From contig BFEA01000397.1 of assembly GCA_003427395.1 (NCBI GenBank), positions 1,356,485 to 1,384,323 on the forward strand: a DNA stretch of 27,839 nucleotides, read 5' to 3'. The notes beneath the pieces were generated by a model, which saw nothing but the letters and a program-made list of their open reading frames with translations, did not search any database and was not told where the DNA came from. Source of the DNA: Chara braunii (lineage: Eukaryota; Streptophyta; Charophyceae; Charales; Characeae). The translations under genes were made by a program, and so were the position numbers. Below, piece after piece: positions 7,941 to 16,896 of this stretch (its first letter is position 1; every line of letters starts with the position of its first letter).

Positions 7941-8930
7941 GCTTCTATAGTGTTCCCTGGGCTTCCACATAATACTATAATGACAATACTACAGCTGTTT
8001 TGAGATTTTGGTGTGCTGCCTGGTCACACATGGTGACCCTTTTGAATGACACATCACGGGGACTTTCTGATAATTGCTGCATCTGCTATCTGCGTGGTCA
8101 CACAGCTGATAGCAGATGGTGTTTTTTTTTGGGGGGGGTTTCCCTCAAGCTTTTTTCCTTTTCTTTTCCCCATGTAGTTTGGGGCTGAACGGGCAAATAA
8201 ATATGCACAAAAAAAGCGTGGGACCAGCTTTTGAGGCAAATTCGACAGCAGAAGTGCCAGAAGACGGGCATTACAGTAGGTAGCCCGTCGCCCAATTTCC
8301 TTTTCTTTTCTGAAGAAATTCCCAGGATGCAAATGCGAATTTGCGCTCGCAAATTGCTGCACAGCGCGGCCCAGCAGGCCGCTGACATATACTACACTGT
8401 TTGCGATTTTGCTGGGGGTGGGGGCAAAGTGTGACTGCAAACGAACAGCATATTTCGCTATTGGTTTCTCATAGGCTGTGTGCGTCTTTTTTTGGGGATT
8501 TTTGTTGTGTTGTGGTTGAATTTCCATAGTTTGTGTAGTTGTGACAGGGTTAATGTCCTGACTCTGGGGCTCATTAGACACTCCTCGGGCGTGTAAAGTC
8601 CCTGAGGAAATTATTTTACCTATGCTCGGGGATAAAAAGAAGAAAAAAAAAAGTGAAAACATTTCCTCCGGGAATCCTTCGGGCGTCCTCGGGCTACAGC
8701 CATCTAAGGTACCTCCCAAGGTCCCTCGGAGGTCAAGGATCTGCAATAATCGGAGGGGCGAGGCACCCATCGTCGGCAATAAATTTTCGTCAGCTGGTCC
8801 ATTGGAGTACATGCAGGCCACCGCGCAGACATCTTGGGTCATCAACATTTGGCTTCCAGGATGCTTACACCAACGGTAACCGTTGGTGGCCGGGCGGCCT
8901 TCGCTAACGTCTTCAACCGGTGTTCTCCCT
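7941..8930. other. No confident gene
   Basis: Contains T- and A-rich tracts (8118, 8487, 8634) and a small hairpin near 8088-8120 (CTGCTATC ... GATAGCAG). A 344-codon minus-strand frame (8054-9088) crosses it, but it reads through homopolymers and has no recognisable domain. A pyrimidine-rich stretch ending CTCCCTTGCAG at 8936 resembles a 3' splice site for the plus strand. Confidence 0.5.
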
Positions 8931-8936
8931 TGCAGT

Positions 8937-9186
8937 GCGTGCCGCGAAATGGAAAATGCTTCAACGATTGGCAAAATTGCATATTTTAGCCGACCCGCCT
9001 TTCGATTCCCCACTGTACGCGGCGGCGTTAAACGTAAAAGGGCATTTCTCAGATTCTGCGGTCTGACTTTTGCTGCCCTCTTCGTCACCGTTTGGTGGAG
9101 TTATACCAGCGTCTTGCTGTAACTGCCCTTCCCTACGTGTCATTCATGGCCGACGTCTTGAAGATTTCCACTGCTGCTCCAGGTAA
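8937..9186 (+). other. Possible coding remnant with splice-like borders
   Basis: After the acceptor-like TTGCAG at 8936, one plus frame reads RAAKWKMLQRLAKLHILADP and on through ALNVKGHFSDSAV to a TGA near 9066. A shifted frame continues as LVELYQRLAVTALPYVSFMA and ends at a donor-like CCAG|GTAATC near 9183. Part of the second segment is echoed at 9437-9530 as HRLGVTALSYALLM, with several differences confined to third codon positions. The protein family is not recognised. This may be exons of an unknown gene or a decayed repeat-borne ORF. Confidence 0.25.
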
Positions 9187-9401
9187 TCATTTTGTTTGTC
9201 CTTCTAATCGTCTTCCACGTCCGCATCCTCAGCAGGCTGTCTGGACGCACATACAAGAGGTGTTCTCCAACGAAAAGCGTCATCATGGAGGGACGGCAGG
9301 CGAAGAGCAGGTCTTCAATGGACCACTCCACGAGGCACCGTGCAGGCCATGTCCCGGCTCGCAGTGCAACGGCGTACGACCCGTAAGAGTGTGTGTGCTG
9401 T

Positions 9402-9545
9402 ATACTGCCCTCTACCATCTGTTTCCTTTATCGTTCGGTGGACCTTCAACATCGTCTTGGAGTTACGGCCCTGTCGTACGCATTGTTGATGACCGGCCTC
9501 TATGGAAGGTTGCCACTGCTGCTCATAGTCGCGATTTTGTTTGGC
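9402..9545 (+). repeat. Diverged second copy of 9065-9205
   Basis: The sequence CTGCCCTCTACC...CGTTCGGTGGA...CATCGTCTTGG...CCACTGCTGCTC parallels 9065-9205 at roughly 65 percent by eye. A short third match (GTTGATGGCCGACCTCTATT) lies at 12342-12366. It is either an exon duplication or a dispersed repeat. Confidence 0.4.
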
Positions 9546-10439
9546 GTGGTGTGACGAACTATTTTCTGTGATCACGTGACTTTCTGCGCGTCGTGCACGA
9601 AGCTACTTGAGGGAATGCGACGGATCGAAGGGGTGAGCTGTGAAAAGATGGGTCGGGCGGGCTAGTTGCATGGATGCCCTCGTTTCTTTTCGTTTTCTGT
9701 TGGAAGTTGTCGGATCGGTGTCGGGAAAATCCCGTACCAATGGTTGGGTGGTCGCGCCATGACGGGCGCGAGAAATAACTGTACCATAACTTTTTTCTTG
9801 TTCTGCAGTGAGCACTGGGGATTTTTGGCGCGATCATCGCGCGCGGGAATATCGTTTTTGAATTTTCAACTAATGGGCTCGCGGAATTGTTTTTCCTTTT
9901 TGTCTTTTCAGAATTTCTCTTTGCAATTAGGACTTAGGATAGGAATTTAGGTACTCTGAATTTTGATGCGCGCCGCTTGCTCGCTGGGAACTCCGCTCTG
10001 AGTGGATCGCGCCCTTAATCTTGTGTAACTATCGTTTTTGGCGGGTACGATTGCAATTGTATCTTTCTTATTTCTAGGGTTCCCTCGTGTTTACCCGCCT
10101 TCTCCTTCTTCCTCGCCACGCATACTCTATTCTAATTGGCCGGAGCGCCTGCATGACCGGATCGATGCGTGGAGTGTGGCTACGACCCCCACGCCGCGGC
10201 CTGGCCATGCAGATGTAGGCACTTCCTCTTTTCTTCTCCTCTCCACCTCGGCTTCATCCCGTACCTTTTATGCAAGCATGCATGCTATAAGTTTCACAAG
10301 CGCGATTAGTTGTCTCTCTACGAATTTCGAAGTTAGCGAGATCACTAACGAGCAAGTTGAAAGGTGAGTGAGTGTGAGAGTTGGGCGATCCGACGAGCTG
10401 GTGTCGGGTGTGCGGGGTTGACGTGCGGGGCCACGACGG
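9546..10439. other. No gene seen before the gap
   Basis: Ordinary-composition DNA with no frame showing a recognisable domain. It contains pyrimidine-rich acceptor-like sequences (TTGTTCTGCAG near 9808, TCTTTTCAG near 9910), which would suit intronic DNA, but there is no exon I can support. Confidence 0.4.
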
Positions 10440-10774
10440 NNNNNNNNNNNNNNNNNNNNNNNNNNNNNNNNNNNNNNNNNNNNNNNNNNNNNNNNNNNNN
10501 NNNNNNNNNNNNNNNNNNNNNNNNNNNNNNNNNNNNNNNNNNNNNNNNNNNNNNNNNNNNNNNNNNNNNNNNNNNNNNNNNNNNNNNNNNNNNNNNNNNN
10601 NNNNNNNNNNNNNNNNNNNNNNNNNNNNNNNNNNNNNNNNNNNNNNNNNNNNNNNNNNNNNNNNNNNNNNNNNNNNNNNNNNNNNNNNNNNNNNNNNNNN
10701 NNNNNNNNNNNNNNNNNNNNNNNNNNNNNNNNNNNNNNNNNNNNNNNNNNNNNNNNNNNNNNNNNNNNNNNNNN
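10440..10774. other. Assembly gap (335 N)
   Basis: A run of 335 N bounded on the right by a GA array. The array is the likely cause of the gap. Confidence 0.99.

Positions 10775-10830
<56 letters not shown>
10775..10830. repeat. (GA)n microsatellite at gap edge
   Basis: About 28 GA units directly after the N run, so the true array length is unknown. Confidence 0.97.
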
Positions 10831-10832
<2 letters not shown>

Positions 10833-12150
10833 AATTGTGTGGGTGTGGGATGAGGTTCTTTTCATCGTTCCTTTCTTTTCCTCTGTTCATCTGTGTAATT
10901 TTGGATCCGGAAATGGTCGATTTTATCGCGACTTTCTTTCTGAACTTCTCTTTTAAATCGTCTCGGATTTTCCTTGTCGTTTGTATTTTGTATGAATGCA
11001 TGGAATGAATGTGAGTCCCCTTTATTAGCACTCTTTTCGGATTTTCAAATCTTATTTTGCGATGTCCGTTTCGACTCTGTCTACCTCTCATTTGCGTGAG
11101 TCATACGCTCAATTATAGATGTTTTGGTTTAGTCGTTAACTTTCGATCAACACGAGTGCTATAAGACGTTGACGATCGTTTCTCTTCTTCTTCTTCTTCT
11201 TCTTCTTCTTCTTCTTCTCCCCCTCTCCCCTCCTTTGGTCACATGTGTGATATGGGATGATCGGATCTCACCCCATGCCGCAGGGATAGGATATCTGCAT
11301 GCATGTTGAATGTGATCTACCCGTTGAACCTCCCCGCTGTTTCCCATGTACACGCTCGCGTACGACCGCGATCTCGAGGAGACCGAGCCGCTACGTACGC
11401 GCTCGCCCACGTGATTCAGCCTAGAGCTCCGTATGAGGATGCAGGGGAACGAACTTTCTAAACGGACATGGTTGCGGAATTTCCCTCTTGGATGTCCGAT
11501 CGTGAGAGTTTGAGGAACCCGGAATACCGTGAGTACTGGGAAGGTGAGCAACTCCGACGGCAGGGGAACTTTAGAAACCCGGAATTCCCCTGTCTAACAG
11601 AAAACGACCGATTATGCGCAAGGGATTTTCTTTGTGCCATAACTAACGACCCCAGGGGCCCCGATTACCCGAAAACTTATAACACGCAATATTTTATATC
11701 CCCCGGCTTCGCCATTATTACTACCTGTTTCCCTCCCTTCCACCTCCTCCTTCCATATCGCCAACTCACGGTGGTGCCGTGGAATTCCATAGCCCGCTAT
11801 TGGCCCCGCAGACCGTTCTAAAAGTCCCAGCGGCAACAGGCCTATTGAGCCTCGAAATTCTCTCGGCAAGCCCGAACTGAAGCCGAGGGGCGCCGACGAC
11901 TGATCGAACCACACAACCAGCCACGAAGGCAAAATCAGAGGAGATGGTGAGTCCCATTTCCTTTCGGGCTTAAAAGTTGAATTCGTTGGCAGGGGCAATG
12001 TTGTTGGGATTTTGTTCGAGAATGCAAGAGTGTTTAGATCTATCGGTACGGCGATAGCGGAAAAGTGCCCCGGATCTTTAGCCTGAGATGCACTATGCAT
12101 GACATCTGCCTTATGTTGCACGACATCAGCAGCCTCCCTTCTGAGTACAC
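10831..12150. other. No confident gene; TTC array and one coding-like frame
   Basis: A TTC array lies at 11184-11218. A plus frame at 11468-11821 begins with a charged, coding-like stretch (MSDRESLRNPEYREYWEGEQ) in which RNPEY and RNPEF recur about 20 residues apart, then becomes unremarkable. No domain is recognised and no start context favours it. A 218-codon minus frame (11612-12268) runs into the interspersed repeat at 12161 and is not believed. Confidence 0.35.
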
Positions 12151-12160
12151 CCTCTTTGCG

Positions 12161-12316
12161 CCCATACCCCCGAAACTTGCCACAGGAGATCTCAGTTCCG
12201 ATCTGGGACTCCAACCCCACTTTCCTAAAATCCTTCGCACACCCCTTTTCGCACTTCCGGTCCCCCATCCCCCTCCGCTCAGGAAGTCGCGCTGGGCGTG
12301 AGATTGGGCGTCACAT
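12161..12316 (+). repeat. Interspersed repeat, copy B
   Basis: Matches 5451-5605 on the same strand over about 155 bp (shared GGAGATCTCAGTTCCGA, ACACCCCTTTTC and GGGCGTGAG). No target duplication or terminal structure is visible at either copy. Confidence 0.75.
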
Positions 12317-12988
12317 TCCTCCTGTTCAACTTGTGCATCCTCTATCGTTGATGGCCGACCTCTATTGAAGGCCTCCAACAAAGAAGACGAGGGATCGACA
12401 CCGACTACAGTCGACATCGACACCTCCAGATTCGGCAACGCGTCCTGTCAGCGTTCGTCCACACTGGATGCAATCACCATCACCCGAAAGACATGTGGCA
12501 ACATACGCAGCTTTTCCTTGAAGTACTCCTCGGTCACCTCATCGCATGATCCTCCCACGCCCCCTACGTCCTCATTTTCATCCACCACCTCGATGCCGCT
12601 CATGGAAGAACATTGCAACCCATTGCGCAGCAAACCTGACCTACAGCCTCAGTGATGGCCACAATATCTAGGCCTTCAACCAAGACTTGATGAAGCGTCT
12701 TCCTCCTCCGCCCTCGGACCTGCGCTCTCATTCTGCCCAATGCCCTCTCCTGCTGACAACGAAAAAGCACGGCCATCACGGCCATTTTCTCGATCATCGT
12801 CTGCTTCGTACATCGGTCGTCGCTGCCGCCCTCCATCGGCACGTGTGTTGCAATGCTCATGTACCATGAAAATACAACAGCCTACGAACTTGCCACGAGC
12901 ACGGTAACCTTAGCACAAAGTCACTGACGACATTCCCCGCTTGTGCTCGACTCCACACATACGCGCGGCGGCAGGAGGAGGCGATGGC

Positions 12989-13076
12989 GATGGCGATGGC
13001 GATGGACCTCCACGGAGCGCTCACAAATTCGTGATGGCGATGGCGATGGACCTCCACGGAGCGCTCACAAATTCGT
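12989..13076. repeat. Perfect 44-bp tandem duplication
   Basis: The unit GATGGCGATGGCGATGGACC through ACAAATTCGT occurs at 12989-13032 and 13033-13076 without mismatch. It is preceded by a GATGGC hexamer array. No gene is identified in 12317-13350. Confidence 0.9.
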
Positions 13077-13358
13077 GATGACTTACGACGACTGCACTGC
13101 GCTGCTGCAAGTGCCCGTTTCCACCGTCGCCAGTATGGACACCACCTGCCACGCGTCACTGTTGTGACGTCCAGCACCCAGTTCGAACTTTGTTTTCGAA
13201 CAGGGAGGTCCGAGGTCCATTGCTTTTTAAGTCGTTTTTTTTCCCGTTGCCAGCGCCTTCCAAAATTTCCTGCCTTCGGCAGCTGGACCAGATCGTAGCA
13301 AGACGGACATCACCCACTGGACCAAGTCATTGCCCCCCCCCCGTCGGACTATAATATT

Positions 13359-13752
13359 ATGAAAATGGCTACCGGGGCCAAAAGGAATCATCCTTGGGAG
13401 TTGGGAGACCACCCCGAGGATAGGTGGAACGATGCCGAGAATTTCCTTTCAAATCCCAAAGGAAAGTTCCGTCGGCCCCGAGGACGCCACAAGGAGTGTC
13501 TAAAGAGCCTCTCTGTCATCTCTGTCGATTTAGGAAGTGAACAACATGAGTTGTACTTTTAGATTTGTAAGGGTTCGGAATTTCTGCTTTTGTGACTTGT
13601 CTTTCTGGTTCCTTTTTCACAGGGGACGGGCTCCGTTTGCTGGATGCGGCTGGAGGCCTTGTGGACCGTGAATTTGAAACTTCTGCTCAATTGTATTTTG
13701 ACTTGGGCACTGGACCCTCATAATAAAGGGAACATTTTTTCTCAAAAAAAAA
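13359..13752 (+). other. Possible transcript 3' end or retrocopy
   Basis: A 67-codon frame (13359-13562, MKMATGAKRNHPWELGDHPE...) is followed by a donor-like TTTGTAAGG near 13566 and an acceptor-like CCTTTTTCACAG ending at 13621. AATAAA follows at 13722-13727, with an A run starting 17 bases later at 13744. The order of splice-like sites, polyadenylation signal and A tract suggests a transcript end. The A run in the DNA instead suggests a retroposed 3' end. No domain is recognised. Confidence 0.25.
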
Positions 13753-13753
13753 C

Positions 13754-13839
13754 AGATGATTCAAAGGATGTGAAATAGGAAAAAGGATGAAACATAAAAA
13801 TAAAAAGTAAATAAATAAAAAGATGATCCAAAGGACGTG
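13754..13839. repeat. 20-bp direct repeats flanking an A-rich tract
   Basis: AGATGATTCAAAGGATGTGA (13754-13773) and AGATGATCCAAAGGACGTGA (13820-13839) flank A-rich DNA. The layout resembles target duplications around a retroposon tail. Confidence 0.55.
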
Positions 13840-14189
13840 ACGGTTCCTTGCACCATTGGGTGGTGGAGTCCCAGCTACCTTGAGGACACACTCACATCAC
13901 CACTTTTTCCTACGTGCACCTGACGGGGATAACATCCTAGAACAAGTGAAGAAGTGCTAGAGTGAGCATGCGGTTACAGTTCGCTTTTGGCCGTTGGTCC
14001 TCTCTGATCAACTAACCGATGGGAAGAATAATCGTTGGTAGGTGGGATCTTACGCCTGAGGCCATGCCCCCCCAAGGCGGGGGGTTTAGGCTTGCTCTTG
14101 TTCTTTTTCCTTCTACTCCTAACGCTATGCAGGGGACCCTTGCAAGCATAGCGACCTCTCACTGTGAAGGGAATACTGCATTTTGCCCC

Positions 14190-14410
14190 TTGCCCTCGTG
14201 GTTTAGGGTGCAGGGTTGGGGCTGCCGGGAGGTGCAGGGGAGGGAGGGCGGGGGGTGGGGGGGAGCCGGCCGCTAACACAAAGACCAAGCCTTTTTGCCA
14301 GTAGCTGCACCTCCCTTTTCATCATCCCCCACCCCTATCGAGTAACAGAAGTGTCTAAGGCCAACATTCTCCCACACACCATGCACAACCCACTCACACT
14401 CACACTCATG
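14190..14410 (+). repeat. Interspersed repeat shared with 25435-25620
   Basis: Shared blocks in the same order are GTTTAGGGTGCAGGGTTGGG, GCTAACA, TGCCAGTA, CCTCCCTTTTCAT, GAGTAACAG, GTGTCTA, CATTCTCCCACA and CAACCCACTCACA. The other copy is inverted. The element class is unknown. Confidence 0.75.
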
Positions 14411-14927
14411 GGGGAAAGTAAGTTCAAGTCCTAATCCATGTTGGTCATGGGTGAAAAGAACTGTCACCTACACGTGGAGTTTAAGCATGCGATAGAAACG
14501 TCCCGGCACTTCTTTCTAATCAGTGCGGATGTCATAACTACAGGGGTGGGCCATCACAAATAGATATCTTGAGTTAAAAAAACGGCAAAACGAAATTACA
14601 GGGTTTTTTTGGCAATATGAAACTCTGTTTTGTTGTGTGAAAAACAAAAAAAAAAAGAAAGGTTTTTCTGTGTTTTTTGCCATTTCAAACTCAGGGAGTG
14701 GCAAAATTCCGGGTACCTGTCTTTTCTACCCATTTCAAACTACAAATGTGATCTCTATTACATATTTCACAACTGGCTAAGTCCCATACTCAGGTGTTGA
14801 GACTAGGTATCGAGTACGCACCCGTTTCTGTCAAATGGTCTCAGACTGAGCATCTCACAGCCACACCAAACTGTGGCCACCCCGAAAATAATGAAGACTA
14901 AACCCTTGCTACTGTCTTCACCCGAAT

Positions 14928-15000
14928 AGAACGCCCCGTCATTACTGCTGTATTTGGTGGAACTTTCAGTCCAGTTACGTCAATAATTACCGGGCGTTCT
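14928..15000. repeat. 73-bp inverted repeat
   Basis: AGAACGCCCCGTCATTA at the left is nearly complementary to TAATTACCGGGCGTTCT at the right (17-bp arms, 2 mismatches). This is a short hairpin or MITE remnant. No protein-coding evidence is seen in 14411-15136. Confidence 0.55.
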
Positions 15001-15136
15001 GTTCGTGACGTGGACATGAACGGAAGCGGGAGGAGCAAGAGGGAGCGCTTGCGCAGGAAGGCCATCGAACTGCAGAGCCTCATATAAGGGTCGATAGTTT
15101 CCCGGTCCGACCCAGATAGCGACTCGGATAGACACT

Positions 15137-15231
15137 AGAATCCTGGCAGCGATGAGAGCCTCATATCTATAATTAAAAAAAAAAAAAANAAAAAAAAAAA
15201 AAAGAATCCTGGCAGCGATGAGAGCCTCATA
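15137..15231. repeat. 29-bp direct repeats flanking poly(A) with one N
   Basis: The 29-bp sequence AGAATCCTGGCAGCGATGAG plus AGCCTCATA occurs at 15137-15165 and 15203-15231 without mismatch. Between them is TCTATAATT and about 30 A containing a single N at 15188. Either a tail-only retroposition made a long target duplication, or the assembler mis-joined reads at the homopolymer. No gene is seen in 15232-15835. Confidence 0.8.
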
Positions 15232-15837
15232 CCAACGCATCCAAATACACCTTCACTCCCGCTTAATAAGCACCACATCTCCTTTTTCCTTCGACACCCA
15301 ACCACTGTACACCGCCGACTCGTTGACAGTTGGTAGCACCTCAAATTGCCGAGAAAACATTCACAAGTGTAGCACGTACACAACAGCCCAATGAGGTGAC
15401 ACGGCGACTGGAAAGCAAGGATGGAATCCATCCTGCGAATTAGAAGACTTCAACAAAACAATAGCATCGAACGGATTGAAGAAAATAAAAAAAGCAACGG
15501 ATGAAGACATGGAATAGCTCTTAACTCAGCGAACTTTCGGCCATTGCCGTGGCTGCTTCCTCAGGGGGTTGCCCGCCCCGCCTCTTCATCCCCTCACCTG
15601 CCTCCCCTGTTAAACGCTGACCGCTATCTGCTATGGGAAACGATTGCCAGCTACCACCCTATTCCACAAGCGCGCATTCCAACTGAATCCTGTCATCCGA
15701 CCCTAACATCTCACGGGAGTCACGGCCACACAGTGGCCACGTTGAAAAACACTGGAAAAAAAGAGCAAACCCCTGCAATGGGACTCAACACGCGGGTTCG
15801 GATAGTTATCCCGTACCCACGTTTTTTTTTTTTTTTT

Positions 15838-15972
15838 TTTAAGGCCCTTATACAAGGCCACTATCCTGGTGGTGGTAAGAGAACCACCGGGATTGAGGCT
15901 TATCCTGGCGGGCCGCTCCGTCTATTGGTGGGGAGCTTCACCTGCTGGGAACCGGGGCCAGCGTCCCATGCC
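15838..15972 (+). mobile_element. SINE-like repeat (family III), plus copy
   Basis: After a T run, AAGGCCCTTATACAAGGCCA leads into GGTAAGAGAACCACC, GGATTGAGGCTT, TCTATTGGTGGGGAGC and GGGCCAGCGTCCCAT. The same blocks occur in order on the minus strand at 21480-21607. No internal promoter boxes are clear, so the SINE label is tentative. Confidence 0.65.
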
Positions 15973-16697
15973 GTTTCTTCTCCGATTGACATGAGGACCA
16001 GAGAAAGCTTCGGTCGGCTTATCGTTTCCACGTGTAGTAATTAATCAGACTGCGAACAATTGGTGTCGACCAAAACAACAACCTACAGCAGCGCATTAAG
16101 AGAATTCTGGAAAAGAAGAGGAGGTTATTCGGCGATTTCCTGGAGTAGTCCCAGCTCCGCTTGTCATCCTGTGATTCCTGTCTATACCACCTTCCACGTA
16201 CAAACCTGATCACAACTGCAGTAACTGCTAATCATAAACAAACACTTAAATATTAAATTAAGAAGTACTGTAATTATCGCCCTATCTACACTGACGGTCG
16301 CCCTAAATACAACCATAGCCGCCCGACGTTCTATGTGAGGGACGAGGGTAGTACCAACGAACACCTCGACTCCCAAGAAGAGCGAAGGGAGCTCGCACAG
16401 TCCACCAAGTGACAGTTCGTCTTCTTGGGAAAACAATCCAGAGCGCCGTTTCCCCGCGCCACAAAACTCCAGCCGGTCGATCTCCATTGCAGCTGCTGAA
16501 TGCAGTTGTGACGGTGATTCCAGCACGTGATCTGTTGCGGGTTAATCTCCTCCCTCCTCCCGCTTCGGACATCCTTAATCGCCCGTAATTGCCGTCCGCA
16601 TACGTCCGAGTATGTGAGTACGCTTCGAATCTCTTCGTCCTCGCGTCGCGCGCACAACTTTCTCCCCACGTAACCGAACTCGAAATGTGCTGCCGCA

Positions 16698-16700
<3 letters not shown>
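15973..16700. other. No gene supported
   Basis: Overlapping minus-strand frames of 89-114 codons (16182-16669) exist but agree on no domain, and none has a supporting promoter. The sequence is otherwise unremarkable and ends in the poly(T) tract that is the tail of the U6 retrocopy. Confidence 0.4.
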
Positions 16701-16735
<35 letters not shown>

Positions 16736-16833
16736 GGACCATTTCTTGATTTATGCGTGTCATCCTTGCGCAGGGCCCATGCTAATCTTCAATTCTCTGT
16801 ATCGTTCCAATTTTAACAGATGTCCCGAAGGAC
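16701..16833 (-). ncRNA. U6 snRNA retrocopy (pseudogene) with poly(A) tail
   Basis: The minus strand from 16833 reads GTCCTTCGGGACATCTG, AAAATTGGAACGATACAGAG, GATTAGCATGG, CCCTGCGCAAGGATGACACG and AATCAAGAAATGGTCCATTT. These are the U6 landmarks in order: 5' stem, ACAGAGA box, AGC triad and 3' stem. Differences from canonical U6 are one missing C in the 5' stem and about 5 extra bases (TTGAA) just after ACAGAGAA. The 3' end is followed by 31 A instead of a Pol III T run. AGGCAGCGGCAG before the copy and AGGCTGCGGCAG after the A tail look like target duplications. It sits just past the stop of the minus LDLa gene, on the same strand. It is a LINE-mobilised retrocopy, not a working U6 gene. Confidence 0.9.
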
Positions 16834-16896
16834 CTGCCGCTGCCTCAGAGTAGGCAGTGGCTGCCCTTCTCGAGCACCAACACTGCGCGCCGATTG

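Noticed and set aside
8054-9088. 344-codon minus-strand frame
   Set aside because: It reads through T and A homopolymers and low-complexity DNA, has no recognisable domain or signal, and overlaps better coding-like signals on the plus strand.
10254-11091. Long frames spanning the N gap
   Set aside because: Most residues are unknown (N) and the rest come from the GA array.
11612-12268. 218-codon minus-strand frame
   Set aside because: About a third of it lies in an interspersed repeat also present at 5451-5605, and the rest shows no domain.
14200-14225. Telomere-like TTTAGGG sequence
   Set aside because: A single TTTAGGG unit within a dispersed repeat, not an array.
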